Source: Chthonomonadales bacterium
Lineage (GTDB): Bacteria > Armatimonadota > Chthonomonadetes > Chthonomonadales > CAJBBX01
Assembly (NCBI GenBank): GCA_020849275.1
Contig: JADLGO010000011.1
Span: 45,047-109,046, forward strand
DNA length: 64,000 bases
Reading direction: 5' to 3'
The position numbers and the translations under genes are program-made. This document shows, piece after piece, positions 51,592 through 60,866 of this stretch. Numbering within the stretch: the first letter of the stretch is position 1; each line of letters begins with the position of its first letter. The notes below the pieces were generated by a model that saw only the letters and a program-made list of their open reading frames with translations, had not been told where the DNA came from and ran no database searches.

Positions 51592-52764
51592 CTACTGCCC
51601 GACCTGCTCGGGCGTATAGACACGGTAGATGTGGAACGAGTCGCCGCGGATCTGGAGGATCAGCGCGGCTTTGCGCGCGTTACGGTTGGCGTTCAGCGTG
51701 ATCTTGCCGGTCACGCCCGGGAAGTCGGTCGTGGCGGCGATCGCATCGCGAAGAGTGGGGCCATCCAACGACTTCGCCCGCTTCATCGCGTCGGCGAGCA
51801 GCCGCGCGGCGTCGTAGCCGAGGGCCGCGAGCGCATCCGGCTTGTCGCCGTACTTCTGGGTGTACGCGCTGATAAAGCGTTGCACGTCGGGGTCCTTCAG
51901 CTCGGTTGAGAAGTAGTGATTGCTGAAGAAGCAGCCCTCCAGTGCCCTGCCGGCCCCCGGCACCAGCTTCGGCGAGTCCCACCCGTCGCCTCCGAGGAGC
52001 GGCACCTTCAGCCCGATCTCGCGAGCCTGGCGGGCGATCGTGCCCACCTCGCTGTAGTAGCCCGGCACGAGCACGGTGTCCGGGTTCTCCGTCTTCAGGC
52101 TGTTGAGCTGCGCCTTGAAGTCCGTGTCGCCCTCCTGGTAGGTCTGCTCCCCCACGATCGTGCCGCCGAGGCGCTGAAACTCCCTGGCGAAGTTGTCGGC
52201 GAACGCCACGCTGTAGTCGTTCTTGATGTCCTTGAAGATCGCCGCGCGCCGGTAGCCCTGGTCGTGGGCGAAGTGCGCCACGACGGCGGCCTGGAAGTCA
52301 TCCGTGAAGCAGACGCGAAAGATGAACTCCCCCTTCTTCGTGAGCTCGGGGTTCGTCGAGGCCGGGCTGATCATCGGCACCTTGTACTGCTCGCATACCG
52401 GCGCCGCGGCGATGCTGCGCGTGCTCGCGACCTCTCCGAGCACGGCGGTCACCTTGTCCTGCGTCACGAGCTTGGTCACCACGGTGCGGGCCACGTCCGG
52501 CTTGCTCTGGTCGTCCTCGGTGATCAGGCGAATCGGCTTGCCCTTGACGCCGCCGGCCGCGTTTACCTCGTCGATCCCCAGCTCGACCCCGTTATGCGTC
52601 GACGTGCCAAAGGTCGCCGTCGTCCCCGTGAGCGACTCGTACTCCCCCACCACGATCTCGGTGCCGGTCGCCCCGCCCGGCCGCGAGCTCTTGCACCCGC
52701 CCGCCAACGCGAGCGCAAGGCAGACCGCCAGCGGCCCAAGGAGCCGCCAATGCCCGATGGTCAT
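51592..52764 (-). CDS. livJ: ABC transporter substrate-binding lipoprotein LivJ/LivK type
   Basis: A 390-residue periplasmic-binding protein type I. A lipobox LAGGC (Cys near residue 24) ends the leader, so it is membrane-anchored. Seen: IVVGEYESLTGTTATFGTSTHNGVELGIDEVNAAGG, AVLGEVASTRSIAAAPVCEQYKVPMISPASTNPELT and VLVPGYYSEVGTIARQAREIG. Members bind leucine/isoleucine/valine, other amino acids, amides or urea, so the ligand is open. Its start overlaps the CBS gene stop (ATGA). Confidence 0.92.
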   Translation of the reverse strand: MTIGHWRLLGPLAVCLALALAGGCKSSRPGGATGTEIVVGEYESLTGTTATFGTSTHNGVELGIDEVNAAGGVKGKPIRLITEDDQSKPDVARTVVTKLVTQDKVTAVLGEVASTRSIAAAPVCEQYKVPMISPASTNPELTKKGEFIFRVCFTDDFQAAVVAHFAHDQGYRRAAIFKDIKNDYSVAFADNFAREFQRLGGTIVGEQTYQEGDTDFKAQLNSLKTENPDTVLVPGYYSEVGTIARQAREIGLKVPLLGGDGWDSPKLVPGAGRALEGCFFSNHYFSTELKDPDVQRFISAYTQKYGDKPDALAALGYDAARLLADAMKRAKSLDGPTLRDAIAATTDFPGVTGKITLNANRNARKAALILQIRGDSFHIYRVYTPEQVGQ

Positions 52765-53255
52765 GGAGCAGTGTCCTCCTGTTTGGCGCCGGCTGGCGGC
52801 TCCTCGGCTTCGCGGGCCGGCGCCGCTAGCTGGCCCTCCAGAATGGCCTGGCAGATGTCGATGCGGCTCAGGATGCCCACCAGACGCCCTCCCGCAGTGA
52901 CGGGCAGGCGCTTCACGTGCCGGCTGAGCATCAACTGGGCCGCATCAACGACGCTGTCGCTCTCGTCCACGGCGATGGCCGGTCGGCTCATCGCCTCGCC
53001 GACGACCCGTCCCCTAAGCTGTGCCACGAGCGCGGCGAACGCCTCGGGCGATGAGGATGGGGACTCGCCGGCATAGGGCTTCAGGAGCGCCTCGATCACG
53101 TCGTACTCGGTGACGACCCCGAGCAGACGGTCCTCCCCGTCCACGACCGGAAGTCCGCTGATCTGATACAGGTCCATCATATCCACCACGTCACAGAGCG
53201 TGGCGTCCGCCTCCGCCTTGATGACGTGGGTCTTCATAATCTCGAGCACTTTCAC
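52761..53255 (-). CDS. tandem CBS-domain protein
   Basis: A 164-residue protein made of two CBS domains (about 1-60 and 85-145), which as a pair usually bind adenine nucleotides and sense energy status. Domain 1: VKVLEIMKTHVIKAEADATLCDVVDMM...GLPVVDGEDRLLGVVTEYDVIEALL; domain 2: VVGEAMSRPAIAVDESDSVVDAAQLML...RLPVTAGGRLVGILSRIDICQAIL. No catalytic or membrane part. GTG 53255 with GAGGTG upstream. It is the first gene of the liv-gcv run and overlaps livJ by 4 bases, so it may regulate the transporter or the ATP supply to it. Confidence 0.85.
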   Translation of the reverse strand: MKVLEIMKTHVIKAEADATLCDVVDMMDLYQISGLPVVDGEDRLLGVVTEYDVIEALLKPYAGESPSSSPEAFAALVAQLRGRVVGEAMSRPAIAVDESDSVVDAAQLMLSRHVKRLPVTAGGRLVGILSRIDICQAILEGQLAAPAREAEEPPAGAKQEDTAP

Positions 53256-53305
53256 CCTGTCGCACCTCTGCCAGCCGGGCGTGCCGCCGCCGCGCAGGCC
53301 GCCAC

Positions 53306-55555
53306 TTAGGTTCTCCGCAACCCCGCCGAATCCTCTGCCCCCGGTACGCGCGGGCGGCGGCGCCGGGGCGGCCGGGCGCACAGGCCGGCCGTCAGCCCGA
53401 CGACGATCGCGCCAAGGCCGGCCAGCGCGCAGTACAGCGCGGCCCGCAGCGTCTGAGGTTGGTAGGCGAGCTCGACGCGGTGGTTGCCGGGGCCCAGGGC
53501 GATCCCCAGGAACGCATGGTTGGTGCGAATCAGGCGGCCGGGCGCGCCGTCCACGAGCGCCGCCCAGCCGGGATAGCATGCAGCCGAGATGACCAGGAAG
53601 GCCGGGCGATCACCGCAGTCGGCGCCCAAAGCGTACCCGGCCGGGCGCATCGCCGTCGAGACCGGTGCGGCGTTGGCGTCGCCGGCCGACAGCGTCTCTG
53701 GGAGCCCTGGCGCGTCGGAGACGATCGCCTCTCGACGCGGACGAAACTCGGGCGACGCGATGGCTGCCAGCGAGCGCGCGTCGCCGTCCACACGCCGGGT
53801 TCGGCGCACGAGCCATGCTCGGGGCGCGGGATCGCGAACGGCAAGCATCCGGACGCCGGACGCTGGACGCGGGCGCAGGTCGGGGTGGGCGTACCGCGTC
53901 GCCTCGGGCAGCAGAAGCAACCGCGCGTTGAACAGCGCCAGCAGCCGCCCAAGACTGGCGGATCGCCGCTCCAATGCGTCGCGAACCAGGCTGTCGACCT
54001 CGGTGACGCGGCGAATGGGAACCGGCTCGTAGCCGCTGGCCTCCGCGACGCCGAAGCGCATGCCGATGTTCGGGGCGAGGGTGTCGGCGAGCTCGTGGGC
54101 GTATTGCGCGCTGTCCGGCCCGTAGTCGGCGTAGCTCAGGTAGCGGTCCCACACGGCCTGGCGCTCGGCCGTGAACGCGCGGCCCTCCTCGGCCGTCGGC
54201 GCGGCGGCAAGCGCGCTCGGACGATAGGCCAGGGCCACGGGATCGATGCCCGGGTTGGTATGGGCTCCGAACCAGGCGAGGTCGGCCGCGGTGGCCACGA
54301 CAAGGACGATGCGGAGCGCGCGGGGCGCGCCGCGCTCCCGTAGCGCGCGCATTCCAAGCGCCGCTAGCGCACTGATCGCGATCGTTGCCAGGAACGTGAA
54401 CCGCGCCGGGTCGTGGAACTTCGCGACGCCGGGCACCACGTAGTAGGCGGCGAGATAGAGCCCGCCGTAGCGGCCGAACGCAAGCCAGACGCCCACGATG
54501 CCCAGCCACGCGAAGAACGCGACGGCGGCGCGGCGCCAGAGCCGCACGGTGACCCAGGCGGCAAGCGCGAGTGGGACAAGCCCTTGGTAGACACATGGCT
54601 CCCACCGATTTCCCACGCCCCAAAAGTTGCCGTGCGCCGGGTCCCCGAAGTAGCCGGGCGCCACGAAGTTGACGAGGTGCTCTGGCAGGAAGACGAACCG
54701 ATTCGCCTGCCGCAACGTGATGTCCTCGCGGGCGGAGTGCTGGAGCAACTCGGCGGACGGGATGAGCTGGACCAGGGCGGCCGCCGCGCCGATCGAGGTC
54801 CAGCCGACGACGCGCCAGAGCGCCGCGCGGGCCGGACCTCCGTGGGCGCGCACGCGGAGCAGGCGGGCGGTCACGAACGCCGCGGTGGCGCCCAGGCTCA
54901 TGTAGGCCACCTGCGGATGCCCGGCAATCAGGCAGAGCGCCGTGGCGAGCGCCAGGAGCGCGCCGCGCCCCGGCGACGCGCGCGCGATGGCGCGGTCCGC
55001 AAACACCAGCAGCCAGGGCAGGTACGCCGCCGACTGCACCATGGGCGGAAACTGAAGCCGCGCGACCATGTAGCCGCTCCCGGCATACGCGATGGCCCCG
55101 AGCAGCGCTCCCCACCGGTCCCTCGCCAGACGGAGGAGGAGCAGGTAGGCGCCCACCCCGCCGGCGAACAGATGGATGGCGGCATTGAGCGTCATGTGAA
55201 GCCACGGCGGGACCACGGGCAGGAGGGCGGTCGTCGGGTAAAGCACCGAGCTCTGCGGGTTCGCGAGCAGCGGCTGTCCGCAGAGCACATACGGGTTCCA
55301 GAGTGGAAGGCGGCCGGAGCGAAGGGCCTCCGAGACGCGGGCGGCGAGCGGGTAGAAGTAGAGTGACAGGTCGCCCCAGTAAAGAGCCTGGCCGCCCATC
55401 GTGAAGGGCCACAGGGCGACGAGGACGAAGGCCGCGATGGCAATGTACGGCGCCGCTCGGCGCGCTGCCCGGCGCCGCCGAGACGGTTCCGGGGCCCCGG
55501 AGCCAGGGTGCGGAGAGGATGCGAGAGTGCTGGCGGTGATCGGTGGAACGGGCAT
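53306..55555 (-). CDS. YfhO-like polytopic membrane protein
   Basis: A 749-residue membrane protein with about 11-12 helices in the first 480 residues and one near the C-terminus, with an extracytoplasmic domain between. WNPYVLCGQPLLANPQSSVLYP and the DLSLYFYP loop are marks of the YfhO/GT-C-like family, implicated in adding sugars to wall or membrane polymers from lipid carriers. The only in-frame starts with enough hydrophobic N-terminus are ATG 55555 or 55603; both overlap the start of mtnP on the other strand. The gene ends 50 bases before the CBS gene. Confidence 0.75.
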   Translation of the reverse strand: MPVPPITASTLASSPHPGSGAPEPSRRRRAARRAAPYIAIAAFVLVALWPFTMGGQALYWGDLSLYFYPLAARVSEALRSGRLPLWNPYVLCGQPLLANPQSSVLYPTTALLPVVPPWLHMTLNAAIHLFAGGVGAYLLLLRLARDRWGALLGAIAYAGSGYMVARLQFPPMVQSAAYLPWLLVFADRAIARASPGRGALLALATALCLIAGHPQVAYMSLGATAAFVTARLLRVRAHGGPARAALWRVVGWTSIGAAAALVQLIPSAELLQHSAREDITLRQANRFVFLPEHLVNFVAPGYFGDPAHGNFWGVGNRWEPCVYQGLVPLALAAWVTVRLWRRAAVAFFAWLGIVGVWLAFGRYGGLYLAAYYVVPGVAKFHDPARFTFLATIAISALAALGMRALRERGAPRALRIVLVVATAADLAWFGAHTNPGIDPVALAYRPSALAAAPTAEEGRAFTAERQAVWDRYLSYADYGPDSAQYAHELADTLAPNIGMRFGVAEASGYEPVPIRRVTEVDSLVRDALERRSASLGRLLALFNARLLLLPEATRYAHPDLRPRPASGVRMLAVRDPAPRAWLVRRTRRVDGDARSLAAIASPEFRPRREAIVSDAPGLPETLSAGDANAAPVSTAMRPAGYALGADCGDRPAFLVISAACYPGWAALVDGAPGRLIRTNHAFLGIALGPGNHRVELAYQPQTLRAALYCALAGLGAIVVGLTAGLCARPPRRRRPRVPGAEDSAGLRRT

Positions 55556-56291
55556 GAGCGGCCTTGCGGAGCGGACGGGAACCTCCCCGGAACGCGTGGA
55601 CACGTCCGCCGGCAGGGTGTGGGTCTACCGAGCGTCATGGCTCGGGCAGCAGGTGGCGTTCGTGCCGCGCCATGGCGTCGGGCATACGCTCGCGCCGCAC
55701 GAGATCAACCATCGCGCCAACATCCTGGCCCTCCAGGCGCTGGGCGCCGCCCGCGTGATCGCCACCAACGCCGTCGGCTCGCTCCGAGCGAACTTGCCGC
55801 CCGGAAGCCTGGTCCTGGTCGGCGACTTCATCGATTTCACGCGGAGGCGGCCCGTGACCCTGTTCGAGGGCGCCGACGGCCCGGTCCGGCACCTCGATAT
55901 GACGGAGCCCTACTGCTCCGGACTGCGTGCGGCCATGCGCGCGTCCGCCGAGGATGCGGGCATCCCGCTCGTCGACGGCGGCGTTTACGTGTGCACCGAT
56001 GGCCCGCGCTACGAGACGCCCGCAGAGGTGCGGATGCTGGCGCTGTGGGGCGGCGATGTCGTCGGCATGACCGGTCTCCCCGAGGCGGTCTTCGCGCGCG
56101 AGGCCGGCCTCTGCTACGCCGCGATCGCGCTCGTCACCAACCTGGGAACGGGCCTCGGAGCGCCGCCCGATCACCTGGGGATCGCTCGCGCGAGCGCCGC
56201 GCGCCAGGAGGACATCCAGAGGCTGACGGCGGGCGCCGCCGCGCGCCTTGACGAGCAGATGGGCTGCGGATGCGCAACTCGCGGGCTCTGA
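55527..56291 (+). CDS. mtnP: S-methyl-5'-thioadenosine phosphorylase family protein
   Basis: A 254-residue purine nucleoside phosphorylase-type enzyme that splits methylthioadenosine (or methylthioinosine) with phosphate in methionine salvage. Seen: VIGGTGMSGL, RHGVGHTLAPHEINHRANILAL, ATNAVGSL, GDFIDFT, YVCTDGPRYETPAEVRML and VVGMTGLPEAVFAREAGLCYA. GTG 55527 follows GGAGAGGATG. The only plus-strand protein gene in the right third of the window. Whether adenine or hypoxanthine is released is not readable with certainty. Confidence 0.9.
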   Translation: MLAVIGGTGMSGLAERTGTSPERVDTSAGRVWVYRASWLGQQVAFVPRHGVGHTLAPHEINHRANILALQALGAARVIATNAVGSLRANLPPGSLVLVGDFIDFTRRRPVTLFEGADGPVRHLDMTEPYCSGLRAAMRASAEDAGIPLVDGGVYVCTDGPRYETPAEVRMLALWGGDVVGMTGLPEAVFAREAGLCYAAIALVTNLGTGLGAPPDHLGIARASAARQEDIQRLTAGAAARLDEQMGCGCATRGL

Positions 56292-56294
56292 GGG

Positions 56295-57365
56295 CTACGC
56301 GGGCCGGGCGTCGTCCGCCAGCGCCTTGAACTCCTGAACGTTGCTGGCCTTCTCGAGCGCATCCTCGTAGCGCACGAGTCCTCGCTTCGCCAGGTCAGCC
56401 AGCGACTGGTCAAGCGAGTGCATCCCGTGGCGCTGCCCGGTCTGAATGAGCGACGCGATCTGGTAGGTCTTGTTCTCCCGAATCAGGTTCTTGACGGCCG
56501 AGATCGCCACGAGCGTCTCAAAGGCGGCCACGCGCCCCTGCCCATCCGCTCGCTTGATGAGCGTCTGGGAGATGACGCCGACCAGGTTGACGGCCATCTG
56601 CATACGGACCTGCTGCTGCTGGTGCGTGGGGAACACGTCGATGACGCGGTCGACCGTCTGCACGGCATCCGTCGTGTGGAGCGTGCCGAAGACCAGGTGG
56701 CCGGTCTCCGCGGCCGTGATGGCCAGGTGGATCGTCTCCAGGTCGCGCATCTCGCCGATCAGGATGACGTCCGGGTCCTGCCGGAGCACGAACTTGAGCG
56801 CGTTGGCAAATGAGAGCGTGTCCGTGTCCAGCTCGCGCTGGTTGATCAGCGCCTCGCGATCCTCGTGGATGAACTCGATGGGGTCCTCGACGGTGACGAT
56901 GTGCAACGGGTACTGGCCATTGATGTAGTCGACCATCGCGGCCTGCGTGGTTGACTTTCCCGAGCCGGCCGGGCCGGTCACCAGCACCAGGCCACGCGGG
57001 CGCTCCGAGAAGTACTGGCACACGCGCGGGAGGCTGAGTTCGTCCATCGTCTGGATGCGAAGCGGGATCACCCGGAAGGCCGCCTGCACGGCCCCACGCT
57101 GCTGGTAGATGTTGCCGCGGAAGCGCGCGAGGCCGGCGATCTCGTAGGCGAAGTCGAGCTCTAGCTCCTCCTCGAACCGCGCGCGCTGCACATCATTGAG
57201 CACGCTAAGCGCGAGCAGCTTCGTCTCGTCCGCCGTGAGAGGGTCCATCTCGAGCTGGATCAGGTCGCCGTGGATGCGGACGAGCGGTGGGCTCTCCGCC
57301 TTGATGTGCAGGTCCGAGCCCTGGTGGTGGACGGTCGTGTAGAGCAGTTGATCGACGGAGACCAT
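56295..57365 (-). CDS. PilT-like type IV pilus ATPase (copy 3)
   Basis: A 356-residue retraction-type ATPase. N-terminal PAS-like domain with LLYTTVHHQGSDLHIKAESPP; Walker A GPAGSGKST (Ala where the other copies have Thr), Asp box IVTVEDPIEFIHEDREALINQRE, Walker B DPDVILIGEMRDLETI and His box TAAETGHLVFGTLHT. It ends with SLADLAKRGLVRYEDALEKASN, similar to PilT/PilU tails. ATG 57365 is 3 bases after the previous copy's stop. PilT motors power pilus retraction and twitching. No pilin gene is adjacent. Confidence 0.9.
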   Translation of the reverse strand: MVSVDQLLYTTVHHQGSDLHIKAESPPLVRIHGDLIQLEMDPLTADETKLLALSVLNDVQRARFEEELELDFAYEIAGLARFRGNIYQQRGAVQAAFRVIPLRIQTMDELSLPRVCQYFSERPRGLVLVTGPAGSGKSTTQAAMVDYINGQYPLHIVTVEDPIEFIHEDREALINQRELDTDTLSFANALKFVLRQDPDVILIGEMRDLETIHLAITAAETGHLVFGTLHTTDAVQTVDRVIDVFPTHQQQQVRMQMAVNLVGVISQTLIKRADGQGRVAAFETLVAISAVKNLIRENKTYQIASLIQTGQRHGMHSLDQSLADLAKRGLVRYEDALEKASNVQEFKALADDARPA

Positions 57366-57368
57366 CCG

Positions 57369-58472
57369 CTATGCCCCCTCCGCCTGCTGCTGGCCCGGCC
57401 CGCGATCGAGCGAGCGCCGGTACCTCGCCTCGAACTCGTAGGGGTTTGAGGACTTCGCCTGCGCGTCCTCGAACTGCACGTAACCCTGCGTCGCCAGCCG
57501 CAAGAGGTGCGAGTCCAGCGTCTGCATGCCGAACTGGCTACCTGTCTGAATGTCGGTGTACATCTGATAGGTCTTGCCCTCGCGGATGAGCGTGCGGACG
57601 GCCGGCGTGCAGATCATCACCTCGAAGGCGGCCACGCGTCCGTTGCCATCGGCGCGCGGCAGCAGCGTCTGGGAGATCACCGACTGCAGCGTCACCGCGA
57701 GCTGCGTGCGGATCTGCTGCTGCTGGTCCGGCTCAAACACGTCGATGATGCGGTCGACAGTCTGCGGAGCGTCCGTGGTGTGCAGCGTGGCGAAGACGAG
57801 GTGGCCGGTCTCCGCAGCGGTGATGGCCAGGTGGATGGTCTCTAGGTCGCGCATCTCGCCGACCAGGATGATGTCCGGGTTCTGGCGCATCACGTGCTTC
57901 AGCGCGGAGGCGAAGTTGTGCGTATCGACGCCGATCTCGCGCTGGTTGATGGAGGCCGCCAGATCACGGTGAAGGTACTCGATCGGGTCCTCGATCGTCA
58001 TGATGTGGCGAGGGCGCCGCTCGTTGATGTGGTGGACCATCGCGGCCAGCGTGGTGGACTTGCCCGAGCCAGTCGGGCCGGTCACCAGAATCAGGCCGCG
58101 CGGCAGCATGCACAGGTCCTTCACTACCGGCGGGATCATCAGCTCGTCGATCGTGCGAATGGTGTAGGGGATCACGCGCATCACGGCGCCAACATGGCCC
58201 TGTTGCCGGAAGAGGTTAACGCGGAAGCGGGCCAGCCCCGGAACCGCGTAAGACATATCGAGCTCCATGTTCTGTTCGAAGCGTACCGTGCGCTCCTCGT
58301 TCAGAATGGAGTAGACCGTGTCATACATGTCGCGGTCCGTGAGCGGCTCCATGCTCGGCACGCGGCGCAGCAGGCCGTGTACGCGCATCACCGGCGGCTC
58401 CCCGACGCGCAGGTGCAGGTCGGAAGCCTCGCTCTGGACCAACATGCGAAGCAGGTCGTCGATATGGATCAT
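57369..58472 (-). CDS. PilT-like type IV pilus ATPase (copy 2)
   Basis: A 367-residue PilT paralogue: SEASDLHLRVGEPPVMRVHGLLRRV, Walker A GPTGSGKST, Asp box IMTIEDPIEYLHRDLAASINQRE, Walker B NPDIILVGEMRDLETI, His box TAAETGHLVFATLHT, and the PilT-typical AGLI-like C-terminal helix region replaced by VQFEDAQAKSSNP. It lies between the other two copies with a 43-base and a 3-base gap, so the three are one operon. Confidence 0.9.
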   Translation of the reverse strand: MIHIDDLLRMLVQSEASDLHLRVGEPPVMRVHGLLRRVPSMEPLTDRDMYDTVYSILNEERTVRFEQNMELDMSYAVPGLARFRVNLFRQQGHVGAVMRVIPYTIRTIDELMIPPVVKDLCMLPRGLILVTGPTGSGKSTTLAAMVHHINERRPRHIMTIEDPIEYLHRDLAASINQREIGVDTHNFASALKHVMRQNPDIILVGEMRDLETIHLAITAAETGHLVFATLHTTDAPQTVDRIIDVFEPDQQQQIRTQLAVTLQSVISQTLLPRADGNGRVAAFEVMICTPAVRTLIREGKTYQMYTDIQTGSQFGMQTLDSHLLRLATQGYVQFEDAQAKSSNPYEFEARYRRSLDRGPGQQQAEGA

Positions 58473-58515
58473 GGGCGGGGGGCCCCGTGACAGCGGTTCG
58501 CGAGGGAGACCATGG

Positions 58516-59583
58516 TCACCTCCGCAGCATCTGGCGCATCTCCGTGTAGTTGCCGGCGCTCGCCAGGGCTTCCTCCGCGGTGATCACGCCGGCGCGCACA
58601 AACCGCAGGAGGCACTGGTTCATCGTCTGCATTCCCCAGTAGGTCTCCTGACCGGCCTGGCGGATCTGGCTGTAGATGTCCTCCGACTTTCCGTCCTCCA
58701 GCATCTTGGCGATCGTTGGCGTAACCACCATGACCTCGACCGCCGCCACGCGACCCTCGCCGTCGGCTCGCGGCAGCAGCTTCTGCGAGACGACGCCACG
58801 AAGCGACACCGACAGGCGCAGCCACAGCATGGGCCGCTCGTGCGGCGCGAACATGTTCGAGAGGCGGTCGAGGGTCTCCGCGGCGCTGCTGGTGTGCACG
58901 GTCGCGAAGACGAGGTGGCCGGTCTCGGCGGCCTGGAGGGCCACGTTCATCGTCTCGATGTCGCGCATCTCACCGATCAGGATGACATCGGGCGCCTGCC
59001 GCAGCACGCGCTTGAGCGCCTCCTGGAACGAGTCCGTGTCGATGCCGACCTCGCGCTGGCTGACGATGGCGGCCTTGTCCGGGTGAATGTACTCGATCGG
59101 GTCCTCGATGGTAACAATGTTCACGCGCCGGTTCGTGTTGACCAGGTCGATCATGGCGGCAAGCGTAGTCGACTTGCCGGACCCCGTCGGGCCGGTCACG
59201 AGGACGAGCCCGTTTCGGCTCTTGGTGAACTCGGCGAGCGTGGGCGGCATGCCCAGCTCCTCGAGCGACCGAATGTGCATCGGGATGAGGCGGTTCGACA
59301 TGGCCACCGTGTTGCGCTGCATGTAGATGCTCGAGCGGATGCGGCTGACGCCCTCCAGCGTGAAGGCAAGGTCCATCTCGTGGTGCCGCTCGAACTCCTC
59401 GATCTGCCGGCCGGTCATCTTGCTGTAGGCCAGGCGCCGCGTGTCCTCGGCGGTCAACACGGGGTACTCGGTGGTCATCACCCGGCCATGAAGTCGGATG
59501 GCGGGACGCACGTTCGCACGGATGAAGAGATCCGAGGCATCCAGCGACTGTGCGTACGTGAGCATTTCGTCGAGCTCAATCAC
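58516..59583 (-). CDS. PilT-like type IV pilus ATPase (copy 1)
   Basis: A 355-residue PilT paralogue, the promoter-proximal copy: SLDASDLFIRANVRPAIRLHG, Walker A GPTGSGKST, Asp box IVTIEDPIEYIHPDKAAIVSQRE, Walker B APDVILIGEMRDIETM and His box QAAETGHLVFATVHT. The His-box and N-terminal region differ most from the other copies (FERHHEMDLAFTLEGVSRIR). GGAGGATG precedes ATG 59583. The three copies may be motor variants for different pilus systems, like PilT and PilU of other bacteria. Confidence 0.9.
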   Translation of the reverse strand: MIELDEMLTYAQSLDASDLFIRANVRPAIRLHGRVMTTEYPVLTAEDTRRLAYSKMTGRQIEEFERHHEMDLAFTLEGVSRIRSSIYMQRNTVAMSNRLIPMHIRSLEELGMPPTLAEFTKSRNGLVLVTGPTGSGKSTTLAAMIDLVNTNRRVNIVTIEDPIEYIHPDKAAIVSQREVGIDTDSFQEALKRVLRQAPDVILIGEMRDIETMNVALQAAETGHLVFATVHTSSAAETLDRLSNMFAPHERPMLWLRLSVSLRGVVSQKLLPRADGEGRVAAVEVMVVTPTIAKMLEDGKSEDIYSQIRQAGQETYWGMQTMNQCLLRFVRAGVITAEEALASAGNYTEMRQMLRR

Positions 59584-59648
59584 GGCGTCATCCTCCTTGC
59601 GGCCGGCCGGTGCCCGGCGATGGCGGCCGGCGGGGCGCGTGCAGCAGC

Positions 59649-60386
59649 CTACCTGGCCCCCCGTGTCATCTTGCGTCGCACGAGCAGCGCGACGAGCACC
59701 AGCAGACCGGCGGCGGTCCCGGCGATCACGGCTGGAAGCAGGATCGCGAGCACGCCTCCGGAGCGCGCCGGTCGGGCCGCGCCCGCGGGCGCCCGGGGCT
59801 GCGTGGCGGGCAGTGTGGGTAGCGGGCCCCTGTGGTCGTCAATCGTGATCGTGTAGCGGTACGGCCCTCCCGCGCGCGTCAGGGTCACCGCCACCCCGTC
59901 CGCACGGTAGTCGCGAAGGCCCGCGTAAGCGGGGACCGCGTCGGCCAGGAACAACACCTCGATCCGATCCAGGTCGCCGAACGCGACCAGATAGGGCTGA
60001 AGGTTCAGCCCGGCGCCCACCCACTGCGGCGCCGAGGCGAACATCGCGGTGCCGCTCGTCTGCTTGCCGAGCCTGCGCTCCGGACCGAAGCGCGGGTCGG
60101 TCACGCCCTCTTCGTCCGTGACCTCGGGCAGACCCATCAGCCGCCATCCGCCGGCCGTGGCCAGCCGGTCGAACCGGCCGCGGACCCGGGCATGTGCGAC
60201 AACCCCCGGAAACACGACGGCGACGATTGCCTGATCGTTCTGCGGCTGGACGAGGATGAGGGCGTCCGGGGCCCGTCGGGCCTCCTGGGCCGCCGCCGCG
60301 ATCGAGGCCGTGGCTCCGAGTAGCGCGGCCAACGTGCAGGCGATTCGCCGCAGGCGTCCGCTCCCGCCGACGCGATCGGGCCGCAT
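59649..60386 (-). CDS. membrane-anchored extracytoplasmic protein of unknown function
   Basis: A 245-residue protein not assigned to a family. From ATG 60386 a signal peptide is likely (basic start, then IACTLAALLGATASIAAAAQEA with cleavage near residue 33). A soluble domain of about 150 residues follows, with VQPQNDQAIVAVVFPGVVAHARVRGRFDRL (Rossmann-free, strand-rich) and PYRYTITIDDHRG. A Pro/Ala-rich spacer leads to a C-terminal transmembrane helix (VLAILLPAVIAGTAAGLLVLVALLV) and a basic end KMTRGAR, a type I membrane topology. It lies just upstream of the pilT genes in the same direction. Confidence 0.65.
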   Translation of the reverse strand: MRPDRVGGSGRLRRIACTLAALLGATASIAAAAQEARRAPDALILVQPQNDQAIVAVVFPGVVAHARVRGRFDRLATAGGWRLMGLPEVTDEEGVTDPRFGPERRLGKQTSGTAMFASAPQWVGAGLNLQPYLVAFGDLDRIEVLFLADAVPAYAGLRDYRADGVAVTLTRAGGPYRYTITIDDHRGPLPTLPATQPRAPAGAARPARSGGVLAILLPAVIAGTAAGLLVLVALLVRRKMTRGAR

Positions 60387-60602
60387 CGGCTCGTCGACCG
60401 TTCCGGGGTCCGAAGGGCGCCCCGCGCCGCGCCCGTGGGGCAGCGCCGGCCACCGCCTCAGACCGGCCACATGCGAAAGCGGGCACACGGCCTACCGAGC
60501 CACGGGACCCGAGATGGCTCCCGACCTGGCCGCCCACGGCGACTCCAGCGAGATCCTCCCACGGCCCCTTCGGTAGCGTGTGCCCACAGACGCGCCTCGG
60601 AA

Positions 60603-60680
<78 letters not shown>

Positions 60681-60694
60681 ACGAAGCAGTCGTT

Positions 60695-60723
60695 ATTATA
60701 CACAACCGGACCTGCGAATGCAA
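60695..60723 (-). promoter_or_regulatory. promoter of tRNA-Ala
   Basis: On the minus strand: TTGCAT (60723-60718), 17-bp spacer, consensus TATAAT (60700-60695), 15 bases before the tRNA. Confidence 0.8.
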
Positions 60724-60759
60724 CCGGCGCGGCGCCAGTGCGGCGGGCGGTGGGGCGAC

Positions 60760-60857
60760 CGGGAGCGTGTGGGAATCGAACCCACCGGAAACAGGAATCA
60801 CCCTGCCTCCCTCGCGGTTTTGAAGACCGGGAGAGCCACCAGGCCCTATCCGCCCCC
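60760..60857 (-). tRNA. selC: selenocysteine tRNA (anticodon TCA)
   Basis: A 98-nt tRNA on the minus strand that reads UGA. Marks of tRNA-Sec: a 7-8 bp acceptor (GGGGGCGG with ACGCTCCC), a 6-bp D stem closed by only four loop bases (AGGGCC-TGGT-GGCTCT), loop CTTCAAA with anticodon TCA, a long variable arm (about 9 bp, GGAGGCAGG/CCTGTTTCC), T arm GGTTCGATTCC and discriminator G. The CCA is not encoded. It lies next to a selD-selA pair, which confirms the identification. Confidence 0.92.
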
Positions 60858-60866
60858 ACGACACAC

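Noticed and set aside
53610..55412. A 600-residue minus-strand frame inside the YfhO-like gene
   Set aside because: Arg/Pro-rich shadow without hydrophobic segments; the other frame has the membrane pattern.
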